Assembly (NCBI GenBank): GCA_016714745.1
Contig: JADKCG010000007.1
Coordinates: 44,681-108,680, forward strand
DNA length: 64,000 nt
Direction of reading: 5' to 3'
Origin: Elusimicrobiota bacterium
GTDB lineage: Bacteria > Elusimicrobiota > Elusimicrobia > FEN-1173
The position numbers were made by a program, and so were the translations under genes. Below, in pieces: positions 8,336-15,910 of the stretch (the stretch's first letter is position 1; the number at the start of each line of letters is the position of its first letter). The notes under the pieces are model-generated. The model was not told the origin of the DNA. It made no database searches and saw only the letters and a program-made list of their open reading frames with translations.

Positions 8336-9018
8336 TGCGAAAACGGCTCAATGACTTTTCAGATGTTCATCTTTATGTGGTGACCCAAACACCGCGGCCC
8401 GGACAATCCTATGTGGCGATGGTGACTGCGGCCTGCGCGGGGGGGGCTGACGTCATTCAGTTGCGCGACAAATCGTTGTCCGCGCGGGAACTGTTTCGTT
8501 TGGCCAAAGATCTGCAAGCGATATGTGATCGGACGGGAACTCTTTTTATTTTGAATGATCGGGTGGACGTGGCTTTGGCGGCGGATGTGGACGGGGTGCA
8601 TGTGGGACAGGAAGATTTACCCGTGCGCGTGGTGCGGGAAATGATGGGGCATAAGAAACTGATCGGTTGTTCCACCCATTCGACGGCCCAGGCCCTGGCG
8701 GCGGTGGGGGACGGGGCGGACTACATCAGTTGCGGGCCGCTCTTCGCTACGCCGACCAAACCGGATTATTCGCCCGTGGGCCTGGCTCTGGTGAAAGAAT
8801 ACCGTCAATTGGTTCGGACGCCTTTTGTGGCCATCGGCGGAATTGACGCCACCAACGTGGCTCAGGCGATTGCCGCCGGGGCGGACCGGGTCGCTGTGGT
8901 GCGGGCCATTGCCGGCGCGCCGGATGTGGAGAAGGCCGCGCGGACCATGAAAGATTTAATTTTAAAAGCGAAAGAGGATCGGCAAGCGGTCGTTGGATCG
9001 AGGAGGTCAAACCCATGA
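8335..9018 (+). CDS. thiE: Thiamine-phosphate synthase
   Basis: ThiE couples HMP pyrophosphate with thiazole phosphate to give thiamine phosphate. The roughly 227-residue TIM barrel shows VIQLRDKSLSARELF, ILNDRVDVALAADVDGVHVG, GCSTHS, and PLFATPTKPDYSPVGL followed by VAIGGID, the standard phosphate- and substrate-binding blocks. ATG at 8335 is in a TGATG overlap with thiD2; a TTG one codon upstream is possible. The stop overlaps the thiC ATG. No TPP riboswitch was recognised upstream of the thi genes. Confidence 0.92.
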   Translation: MRKRLNDFSDVHLYVVTQTPRPGQSYVAMVTAACAGGADVIQLRDKSLSARELFRLAKDLQAICDRTGTLFILNDRVDVALAADVDGVHVGQEDLPVRVVREMMGHKKLIGCSTHSTAQALAAVGDGADYISCGPLFATPTKPDYSPVGLALVKEYRQLVRTPFVAIGGIDATNVAQAIAAGADRVAVVRAIAGAPDVEKAARTMKDLILKAKEDRQAVVGSRRSNP

Positions 9019-10403
9019 GCATGAATAATGTGTCCCAGATGCACCGAGCCAAAGCGGGTGAAATCACGCCCGAAATGAAAATCGTTGCCGCCAAAGAAAA
9101 AATGGAGGCGGAATATGTTCGTCAGGAAGTGGCCCGCGGGCGCGCCATTATCCCGGCGAACGTCAACCATTTGAAACACCGGCTGGATCCCATGATCATT
9201 GGGATCAACTTCAACTGTAAGATCAACGCCAATTTGGGAAACTCTTCCACCACTTCCGATATTCAATGCGAATTAAACAAGGTGGACATGGCGGTTAAGT
9301 ATCATGCCGATACCGTGATGGATCTGTCCACCGGCAAAGATTTGGACGCCACCCGGGAAGCCGTTATTGCCCATTCCAAGGTCCCTGTGGGCACGGTGCC
9401 GATTTATGGCGTTTTGGCCCGCGTCGGGAAAGTGGAGGACATTACGCCCCAGCTCTTTTTGGACGAAGTGGAGAAACAGGCTCGGCAAGGCGTGGATTAC
9501 ATGACCATCCACGCGGGGCTTCTTCGCGAACATATTCCCTTGACGAAAAACCGCATCACCGGCATCGTGTCTCGGGGGGGGTCCCTCTTGGCTCAATGGA
9601 TGATTTCTCACGGGAAAGAGAACTTTCTGTATACGCACTTCGGAGAACTGTGCGAAATTTTTAAACAGTATGACGTGTCTTTTTCTCTCGGGGACGGTCT
9701 GCGGCCCGGGTGTTTGCACGACGCCAACGACGAGGCCCAGTTCGGCGAACTGAAAGTGTTGGGCGAATTGACCTTGAAATCCTGGGCCCACGACGTGCAA
9801 GTCATGATTGAAGGTCCCGGCCATGTGCCGCTTCACATGATCAAAATGAACGCCGAGATTCAACAAAAATGGTGCCACGAGGCGCCGTTCTATACCCTGG
9901 GCCCTCTTGTGACGGACATCGCGCCCGGGTATGACCATATTACTTCCGCCATTGGCGCCGCGGTCATGGGCTGGGCGGGGGCGTCGCTTTTGTGTTACGT
10001 GACTCCGGCGGAACATCTTTCGCTTCCCAATTCTGAAGACGTCCGGCAGGGGTGCATCGCCTACAAGATTGCCGCCCACGCCTCCGACATCGCTCGGGGT
10101 CGTCCGGGCGCGCGGGACCGGGACGACGAACTGTCCAAAGCGCGGTTTGAGTTCCGCTGGAAAGACCAGTTCCGTCTCTCTCTCGATCCCGAAGCGGCCC
10201 AGGCCAAGCACGATTCCACGTTGCCGGAAGAAGGGTTTAAAGATGCGCGTTTCTGCTCGATGTGTGGGCCGAAATTCTGTTCCATGCGGATTACCCAAGA
10301 CGTTCATAAACTTGTGCAGGAACACGCGGCCCATGTGCAGGCGGGCGTGGTGGCTCCAAAACTTGAAAAGCCGGTGGACGTGCCGGCGGGGATCGGGGCC
10401 TGA
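9015..10403 (+). CDS. thiC: Phosphomethylpyrimidine synthase
   Basis: ThiC is a radical SAM enzyme turning aminoimidazole ribotide into HMP phosphate. The 462-residue protein contains the N-terminal blocks around PIGINFNCKINANLG and STGKDLDATREAV, MTIHAG and DGLRPGCLHDAND, and the C-terminal iron-sulfur motif CSMCGPKFCSM (C-x2-C-x4-C) near residue 415. It overlaps thiE by four bases, so thiD2-thiE-thiC form one unit. Length is within the short bacterial ThiC class. Confidence 0.95.
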   Translation: MSMNNVSQMHRAKAGEITPEMKIVAAKEKMEAEYVRQEVARGRAIIPANVNHLKHRLDPMIIGINFNCKINANLGNSSTTSDIQCELNKVDMAVKYHADTVMDLSTGKDLDATREAVIAHSKVPVGTVPIYGVLARVGKVEDITPQLFLDEVEKQARQGVDYMTIHAGLLREHIPLTKNRITGIVSRGGSLLAQWMISHGKENFLYTHFGELCEIFKQYDVSFSLGDGLRPGCLHDANDEAQFGELKVLGELTLKSWAHDVQVMIEGPGHVPLHMIKMNAEIQQKWCHEAPFYTLGPLVTDIAPGYDHITSAIGAAVMGWAGASLLCYVTPAEHLSLPNSEDVRQGCIAYKIAAHASDIARGRPGARDRDDELSKARFEFRWKDQFRLSLDPEAAQAKHDSTLPEEGFKDARFCSMCGPKFCSMRITQDVHKLVQEHAAHVQAGVVAPKLEKPVDVPAGIGA

Positions 10404-10460
10404 AACGAATGGGTCCGTGTCGCAGTGGCCTTATTCAGGGGGCCTCTCTGCGGCGACATA

Positions 10461-10490
10461 AAAATCGCCCGATAAATCGGGCAATGACAA
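10461..10490 (+). repeat. Short dispersed palindrome (family A)
   Basis: The core CGCCCGATAAATCGGGC is followed by AATGACAA. The same layout (AAAATCGCCC, an arm, the inverted arm, then AAC-ACAAA) recurs at 15853, 18297, 18343, 19499, 22720 and 50264. It lies in the 109-base gap between thiC and thrB. Confidence 0.8.
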
Positions 10491-10512
10491 GAACTCTTGA
10501 GATGGTTGGCCA

Positions 10513-11448
10513 ATGAAAACGGATCACCCTCTATTTAAGACGCGCGTGCGCGTTCCGGCGACTTCGGCCAATTTGGGGCCGGGGTTCGATGTGTTGGGGA
10601 TCGCGTTGGGGTTGTTTGATGAGGTGGAACTTGCCCTGTGGAAGGCGGGGCATCGTCCTGGGCTCTCCATCACGGTGGACGGGGCGAAGGATATTCCGAC
10701 GGATGCCAATAACCTGGCCTATCGCGCGCTGGTCCGGATTTTTAAAGCCGCCCGGAAACCTCTTCCTGCGGTGGAACTTCGGATAAAAGTGAGGCTTCCC
10801 GTGGCGGGCGGGTTGGGGTCTTCCTCCGCGGCCATTGTTGGCGGATTGGTGGCTGGCAACGCCGCGTTAAAAAATAGATTTTCCATGCAGGAGCTGGTTC
10901 AGATGGCAACGGATCTGGAAGGCCATCCCGATAACGTGTTGCCGGCGTTGGTTGGCGGGTTGTGTGCCGGGGTTGTAACGAAAGCCGGAGTTAAATTTGT
11001 TGCCTGGAAAGACTCGACTTTTTCGCGAAATGTGCGCGCGGTTGTTTGCACCCCTGATTTTAAGGTCCCGACCGAGAAGGCGCGCCGGGTGCTCCCGGCC
11101 CGGGTGGACCGAAAAGATGCTATTTTTAACGCGGCCCATGTGGCTCTCTTCTTGAGTGCGATCAAGGAAAAACGCTACGATCTATTAGGCGAAGCCATGG
11201 GAGACCGTCTGCACCAGCCTTATCGCGCCAAACTGGTGCCGGGGTTGATGGATGTGATCGCCGCCGCCCGTCGGGCAGGCGCTTACGGGGCGGCCCTCTC
11301 CGGGGCAGGCCCGACGGTCTTGGCTTTTGTTTCTCATGAAAAGGCGGCGAATGCCGCCCGGGCGATGGAACGGGCGTTTCGACGATTTCGTTTCAATACT
11401 CAATTCCAAATATTGAGAATTGAGTCGCGCGGTGCCAAACCTTTCTAG
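10513..11448 (+). CDS. thrB: Homoserine kinase
   Basis: A GHMP-family kinase that phosphorylates homoserine for threonine synthesis. The 311-residue protein begins with RVRVPATSANLGPGFDVLG and has the ATP loop PVAGGLGSSSAAIVGGL near residues 96-112, EGHPDNVLPALVGG near 136 and a C-terminal GAALSGAGPTVLAF near 260. The start ATG follows a family A repeat. It precedes a small toxin-antitoxin-like pair and lysC, so it belongs to an aspartate-family cluster; thrC is not in the window. Confidence 0.93.
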   Translation: MKTDHPLFKTRVRVPATSANLGPGFDVLGIALGLFDEVELALWKAGHRPGLSITVDGAKDIPTDANNLAYRALVRIFKAARKPLPAVELRIKVRLPVAGGLGSSSAAIVGGLVAGNAALKNRFSMQELVQMATDLEGHPDNVLPALVGGLCAGVVTKAGVKFVAWKDSTFSRNVRAVVCTPDFKVPTEKARRVLPARVDRKDAIFNAAHVALFLSAIKEKRYDLLGEAMGDRLHQPYRAKLVPGLMDVIAAARRAGAYGAALSGAGPTVLAFVSHEKAANAARAMERAFRRFRFNTQFQILRIESRGAKPF

Positions 11449-11478
11449 TGAAACTTTAATTTGATAAAAGGAGGATTC

Positions 11479-11697
11479 ATGTTCCATGTTTCGTATCCTG
11501 ATCTCCTGGGATTAACCGCAGCGGAAAGAATTCAGCTGGTTGAGGATTTGTGGGATAGTCTTCAGGCTTTTCCTGAAAGCATTCCCATCACGATGGCTCA
11601 AAAGAAAGAACTTGACCGTCGCATGGCCAACCACAAGAAATCTCCCAAGTCTTTTCTTACGTGGGAGGAAGTGAAAAAGGGGCTGCGGGCGGCCTGA
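11479..11697 (+). CDS. RelB-like addiction module antitoxin
   Basis: A 72-residue protein whose LTAAERIQLVEDLWDSL motif near residues 10-24, acidic middle and C-terminal FLTWEEVKKGLRA match the small 'addiction module component' antitoxin family (TIGR02574-type). ATG at 11479 is selected because AAAGGAGG lies five bases upstream. The stop directly abuts the ATG of a ParE-like gene. Expected to bind and neutralise that toxin and repress the pair. Confidence 0.8.
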   Translation: MFHVSYPDLLGLTAAERIQLVEDLWDSLQAFPESIPITMAQKKELDRRMANHKKSPKSFLTWEEVKKGLRAA

Positions 11698-11994
11698 ATG
11701 AAAACTGTATTATTCAGGCCGGAAGCTATTCATGATATTAACAACGCCTTCTCCTGGTACGAGGGCCGAAATCCAGGGCTTGGGGAGGAGTTTGTTCGGA
11801 GCGTGGAAGTCGGGATTGATCGGATCAAGAGGACGCCGTTGTTGGCGTCTAAGGTTCACGGAAATATTCGGCGTGTGTTGATTCGTCGTTTTCCTTACGG
11901 TATTTTTTATTTTGTCGAGGGTGCCAACCTGTTTGTCTTGGGGTGCCTTCACGCCAAACGGAATCCCACATCTTGGAAGGGAAGGGTGCCATGA
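11698..11994 (+). CDS. ParE/RelE-superfamily toxin
   Basis: A 98-residue protein with FRPEAIHDINNAFSWYEGRNPGLGEEF at the N-terminus and RRVLIRRFPYGIFYFVEG near 62-79, the pattern of ParE-type toxins (long N-terminal helices, then a beta-sheet with a conserved RR-FPY-IFY strand). Known ParE toxins poison gyrase and RelE toxins cleave mRNA; the activity here is unknown. It follows its antitoxin without a gap and overlaps the lysC ATG by four bases (ATGA), so it is embedded in the thrB-lysC transcription unit. Confidence 0.83.
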   Translation: MKTVLFRPEAIHDINNAFSWYEGRNPGLGEEFVRSVEVGIDRIKRTPLLASKVHGNIRRVLIRRFPYGIFYFVEGANLFVLGCLHAKRNPTSWKGRVP

Positions 11995-13224
11995 GCCAGC
12001 TGGTTGTGATGAAATTCGGTGGAAGTTCGGTGGCGGATGCGGACCGCATCAAAAATGTGGCCAATCGCGTGATCGCCAAACGGAAGGGGGGGAACCGCGT
12101 GGTGGTCGTGGTCTCGGCTCCCGGGGACATGACAGATGATTTGATCGAGATGGCGGAGAAGATCACCGACAATCCTTCGGGCCGAGAAATGGACATGTTG
12201 TTGTCCACAGGCGAACAGGTGTCCATCGCGCTTCTCTCGATGGCCATTAATGAGCGGAAGGTGGAAGCGGTCTCGCTCACAGGGCCCCAGGCCGGGATCT
12301 TTGCGGACAACACCCACACCCGGGCCCGCATCACCGACATCAAACCCGCGAAAATATTCAGCGAACTAAAAAAGGGCCGTGTCGTCATTGTGGCGGGATT
12401 TCAGGGATTGAATTCGAACGATGATATTACCACGCTCGGTCGGGGGGGGTCCGACTTGACCGCGGTGGCCTTAGCGGCCTCGCTCAAAGCCGACGTGTGC
12501 GAAATATACACAGACGTGCAGGGCGTCTTTACGACCGATCCGCGCATTGTGCCGGAAGCGCAAGATCGACCGCATTTCGTTCGAGGAAATGTTGGAATTG
12601 GCGGGAGCGGGGGCCCAGGTGATGCAACCGCGGTCCATTGAGGTGGGGAAAAAGTTCGGCGTGGACATCCACGTTCGATCCTCTTTTATTGAAGAAGAAG
12701 GGACATTGATCACGGCGGAGGTGTCGCGAATGGAAAACGTAGTGGTGTCGGGGGTCGCGTATGACCCCAAGCAGGCAAAAATCACTTTGCGGAACATTCC
12801 GGACCGTCCGGGCGTGGCCGCGCGGGTGTTCGGCCCCTTGGCCGAGGAAGGCGTGAACGTGGACATGATCATCCAATCGGCCCCCGAGTCGGGACGAAAC
12901 GACATTTCCTTCACTATTGCCCGAGGGGACACGAAAAAAGCCATGAAAGTGTTGGATGATGTGTCCGGTGTCTTGAAAGCTGAAGAAGTGGTGTTGGATG
13001 ATAAAGTGGCCAAAGTGTCCATCGTGGGGGTCGGCATGCGCAGTCATCCTGGGATCGCCGCGAAACTGTTTCGCGCCTTGGCCGATGGCGGGGTGAACAT
13101 CGACATGATTTCCACCTCCGAAATCAAAGTGGCGTGCATGGTGAAAGAAGACGATGGACCCAAAGCCGTTCGCATCGCCCACAAGGCGTTCGGGTTGGAA
13201 AAGCCTCACCCCAAAGGGAAATAG
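11991..13224 (+). CDS. lysC: Aspartate kinase (frame-broken)
   Basis: Aspartokinase starts the Lys/Thr/Met pathway by phosphorylating aspartate. The N-terminal half shows VVMKFGGSSVADADRIKNVA, STGEQVSIALLSMAI and GFQG then GRGGSDLTAVALAA; the C-terminal half has two ACT regulatory regions (from about residue 265) beginning near MENVVVSGVAYD and VSIVGVGMRSHPG. The two parts lie in different frames. Near 12558-12562 the text reads GAAGCGCAAGATC, where the family needs Glu-Ala-Arg-Lys-Ile, so two bases (GC) appear missing. Bridged length is about 411 residues, normal. ATG at 11991 has GGAAGGGAAGG upstream. Probably a sequencing error rather than a pseudogene. Confidence 0.9.
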
Positions 13225-13225
13225 G

Positions 13226-14830
13226 GTGGCGGAAAAGCCCGGAACTAAGATCCTTCTCTACGACACCACCCTGCGGGACGGAACCCAGGGGGAAGGCATC
13301 TCCCTGTCCGTGGAAGACAAGGTGAAAATCGCCCTGGCCTTGGATCGTTTGGGGGTGCGCTACATTGAAGGCGGCTGGCCCGGGTCAAACCCGAAAGATG
13401 AAGAGTTCTTTGTCCGGGCCCGTTCTTTGCGATTTAAAAATGCCCGGATGTCGGCGTTCGGATCCACGCGGCGCAAAGACGTCACCGCTCACGCGGACCC
13501 CAACCTGGCCGCCATCGTTCGTGTTAAAACCCCCGTGGCCTGCATTTTTGGGAAGTCCTGGGATTTGCACGTGACCCATGCGCTTCGCGCCACGCCCGAA
13601 GAAAATTTAAAGATGATCGGCGATTCGGTGCGCTTTCTCAAATCCAAAGGAAAAGAAGTGGTGTATGACGCGGAACATTTTTTTGACGGGTATCGGTCGA
13701 ACGCGGAATACGCCCTCTCCAGTTTGAAGGCCGCGCTGGAGGCGGGGGCCGATAACTTAACCCTTTGCGATACCAACGGGGGGGCGCTCCCCCACGATAT
13801 CGCGGAGATCGTTTTGGATGTCCGACGGCATTTACCGAAGGCGAAGCTGGGTATCCATTGCCACAACGATTCCGACGCCGCCGTGGCGAACTCCCTTGAA
13901 GCCGTGCGGCAAGGCGTGGTCCTCGTTCAGGGGACCATCAACGGCATTGGCGAACGATGCGGCAACGCCAACCTCATTTCCATCATTCCGGGAATCATGA
14001 AGAAACTCGGACAGCCGTGCCTCACGGACAACCAGTTGTCGACGCTCACCGAAACCTCTCGTTATGTGACGGAGGTCGCCAATCAAGTGCCCCACGACAG
14101 CCAGCCCTACGTGGGGAACTCCGCTTTCGCCCATAAGGGCGGGGTCCATGTGGCCGCCATGGCGCGTCATTCGGGCACGTACGAGCATTTAACGCCGGAA
14201 ATCGTCGGCAATAAGCGCCGGGTGTTGGTGTCGGAGTTGGCGGGCCGGTCCAACATGATCTTGAAGGCCCGGGAATTTAAAGTGGATTTGGAGAAGCACC
14301 CCGAAGCCGTGGATAAAATCATCCATCAGGTGAAAGCTTTGGAAAACCAGGGGTATCATTTCGAGGGCGCAGAAGCTTCGTTCTATCTCTTGGTCATGCG
14401 TCTGGTTCACCCGTTCAAGCCGTTTTTTGATTTGAAGGGGTTCCGGGTGATCGTGGAAGAAGACAAAACCTCGGGCGGCCTGGTGGCCGAGGCGACGTTA
14501 AAAGTTGTGGTCGACGGGAAAACCGAACATCGCGTGGCCGAAGGGTCCGGCCCCATTGACGCGCTGGACCAAGCGCTTCGCCGCGCGCTGGAAAAGTTTT
14601 ACCCGAACTTGAAAACCATGCGCCTGATGGACTTCAAAGTCCGCGTCATCAACGCCACCGCTGGCACGGCGGCGAAGGTTCGGGTCTTCGCCAATTCCCG
14701 CGACCATGCGGAAGAGTGGGGTACCGTCGGCGTTTCCGGCAACATCATCGAAGCCTCCTGGCAAGCCCTCCGGGACGCGGTGGAATATAAACTTTTGAAA
14801 GACAGCCAGAGAAAAATCAGGAAACCGTAA
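13226..14830 (+). CDS. cimA: (R)-citramalate synthase
   Basis: CimA condenses acetyl-CoA and pyruvate to citramalate, a threonine-independent route to 2-oxobutyrate and isoleucine. The 534-residue protein has LLYDTTLRDGTQGEGISLS near residue 11, YIEGGWPGSNPKDEEFF near 46 (typical of the CimA-type subgroup rather than LeuA), the metal-binding HCHND near 212, and a C-terminal LeuA-type allosteric domain (about 400-530). GTG at 13226 lies one base after the lysC stop and gives the usual N-terminus. A separate leuA is present at 21149. No threonine deaminase is seen, which supports the citramalate route. Confidence 0.88.
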   Translation: MAEKPGTKILLYDTTLRDGTQGEGISLSVEDKVKIALALDRLGVRYIEGGWPGSNPKDEEFFVRARSLRFKNARMSAFGSTRRKDVTAHADPNLAAIVRVKTPVACIFGKSWDLHVTHALRATPEENLKMIGDSVRFLKSKGKEVVYDAEHFFDGYRSNAEYALSSLKAALEAGADNLTLCDTNGGALPHDIAEIVLDVRRHLPKAKLGIHCHNDSDAAVANSLEAVRQGVVLVQGTINGIGERCGNANLISIIPGIMKKLGQPCLTDNQLSTLTETSRYVTEVANQVPHDSQPYVGNSAFAHKGGVHVAAMARHSGTYEHLTPEIVGNKRRVLVSELAGRSNMILKAREFKVDLEKHPEAVDKIIHQVKALENQGYHFEGAEASFYLLVMRLVHPFKPFFDLKGFRVIVEEDKTSGGLVAEATLKVVVDGKTEHRVAEGSGPIDALDQALRRALEKFYPNLKTMRLMDFKVRVINATAGTAAKVRVFANSRDHAEEWGTVGVSGNIIEASWQALRDAVEYKLLKDSQRKIRKP

Positions 14831-14853
14831 TTTTTTCCGATTAAGGAGCTCCC

Positions 14854-15615
14854 ATGAAACAGTTTATCGTTGCGCTTTTTATTGCCGCCCTTTTCTCCTC
14901 TGTCCACGCGGCAGAAACGTCTTCTGAAAATTCCGCTCCCAGCAGTGACACGGAGGTTCAAAAACCGAAAGGGGAAGAGACGATTTCTGAGGCTGAAAAA
15001 CCGGTTTCCCCAGTTTCCGAGACCGCGGCGGTTGAGCCAACGCCAACCTCGAAGGAGGAGACCAAAATCACCGAAGAAAAATTGGTCCCGGCCGAAGGTG
15101 CTCCGGTGGCTGTGGCGGGGTCGGCAATGGAAAATGCCGTCGCGCCTCTTGCGGTTTCGACCGCCCCTGTTTCTGCGCTCACCGAGGCCCCGAAAGGGAC
15201 GGAGACCAAAGCCGTGGAAACGGCGAAGGCTCCACCCGTTGGTTGTGTGGCGTCTCTTGTTCAGATCGTTTCCTTTCATGAAAAAGAAATTGCCAACTTA
15301 AATCAGATGATCGCGCGGTGGGAGGCCAAGGTCAACGTCACGACCAATCGCCGCCGGGAATTGGACCAAGACCTTAAGGCCAAACTTCAGAAATTGGAAG
15401 AACTCCTGACGTTGAACACCAAGGTCAGCAAAAAAGAAGCCAGTGGTGTGCAAAAAGACATACGGAAATTGAATAAAGACATTGAGTCCACAGAAAAAGA
15501 GCTCAAGAACGAACGCAAAGAGCTCACCGCCGAAATCCGGACCCTTTCGCAAGCGTCCTCCCAGGCCCTCAAAGACACCTGTCAACAGGCCATTTCCGAT
15601 GTTCAAACACCCTAA
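14854..15615 (+). CDS. Secreted low-complexity/coiled-coil protein
   Basis: A 253-residue protein of unknown function. It has a signal peptide (MKQFIVALFIAALFSSVHA, probable cleavage after residue 19), a Glu/Pro/Thr/Ala-rich disordered segment to about residue 125, one Cys (residue 131) in a short linker, then a long Lys/Glu-rich coiled coil (about 140-240) and a second Cys near the C-terminus. The two cysteines could form a disulfide in the periplasm. AAGGAG precedes the ATG. It sits between cimA and the ilv leader with no obvious functional link. Confidence 0.7.
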   Translation: MKQFIVALFIAALFSSVHAAETSSENSAPSSDTEVQKPKGEETISEAEKPVSPVSETAAVEPTPTSKEETKITEEKLVPAEGAPVAVAGSAMENAVAPLAVSTAPVSALTEAPKGTETKAVETAKAPPVGCVASLVQIVSFHEKEIANLNQMIARWEAKVNVTTNRRRELDQDLKAKLQKLEELLTLNTKVSKKEASGVQKDIRKLNKDIESTEKELKNERKELTAEIRTLSQASSQALKDTCQQAISDVQTP

Positions 15616-15633
15616 CGAGAAAACAAAAATAGC

Positions 15634-15663
15634 TTGACAGAGGTTTGGTTTTACTGGTAGGGT
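15634..15663 (+). promoter_or_regulatory. Candidate ilv promoter
   Basis: TTGACA at 15634-15639 is a perfect -35 consensus. An 18-base spacer leads to TAGGGT (15658-15663), a weak -10. A better -10 lookalike, TATACT at 15663-15668, is 23 bases away, which is too far. If the first pair is right, transcription would begin almost at the leader ATG (15671). Confidence 0.5.
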
Positions 15664-15670
15664 ATACTCA

Positions 15671-15751
15671 ATGTTCAACAATCGGGTGGTTATTGTGGCT
15701 GTTCTTTTGGTCCGGGGCCTTGTCCCGGGCCTGGGGGGCGTCGCGCGATAG
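15671..15751 (+). CDS. ilv leader peptide (attenuator)
   Basis: A 26-codon frame, with MFNNRVVIVAVLLVRGLVPG as its first 20 residues, contains seven Val, four Leu and one Ile, so nearly half its codons are for the end products of the downstream operon. It ends with TAG at 15749-15751. A strong intrinsic terminator follows 30 bases later and an acetolactate synthase gene lies beyond it. This is the architecture of classical ribosome-mediated attenuation (as in E. coli ilvB/ilvG leaders): ribosome stalling at Val/Leu codons would favour read-through. GC-rich segments inside the second half of the frame could form alternative pairings. The peptide itself probably has no other function. Confidence 0.78.
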   Translation: MFNNRVVIVAVLLVRGLVPGLGGVAR

Positions 15752-15780
15752 CCGGTTGTTTCAGTTGAAGTGACGAGGGC

Positions 15781-15812
15781 CGCCGGCGCAATCATCCGGC
15801 GGTTTTTTTTTG
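15781..15812 (+). terminator. Attenuator terminator hairpin before ilvHB
   Basis: CCGCCGG (15781-15787) pairs perfectly with CCGGCGG (15797-15803) across a nine-base loop and is followed by nine T residues (15804-15812). This is a textbook Rho-independent terminator, located between the leader peptide and the structural gene. Confidence 0.88.
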
Positions 15813-15852
15813 CTTTCAAAAGGAGTTGGGCGATTGTTGCTTAAATTGAGTC

Positions 15853-15884
15853 AAAATCGCCCCATGAATGGGGCGACTACAAAA
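15853..15884 (+). repeat. Short dispersed palindrome (family A)
   Basis: AAAATCGCCCC, ATGAAT, then GGGGCGACTACAAAA. The arms carry compensating changes compared with other copies (CCCC/GGGG instead of CCCGAT/ATCGGG), which suggests the hairpin is maintained. It lies 26 bases upstream of the ilvHB start. Confidence 0.8.
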
Positions 15885-15910
15885 GAGAATTGGAACAAAA
15901 GGGGAATGCC

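Noticed and set aside
9273..10334. A 353-codon open frame on the minus strand opposite thiC
   Set aside because: It mirrors the coding strand of a clearly conserved gene, is rich in His/Arg/Pro/Gly with no recognisable domain, and has no ribosome site. GC-rich coding DNA often leaves such antisense frames open.
15663..15668. TATACT as the -10 box of the ilv promoter
   Set aside because: It is 23 bases from TTGACA, too far for a standard spacer, and would put the transcript start inside the leader peptide.
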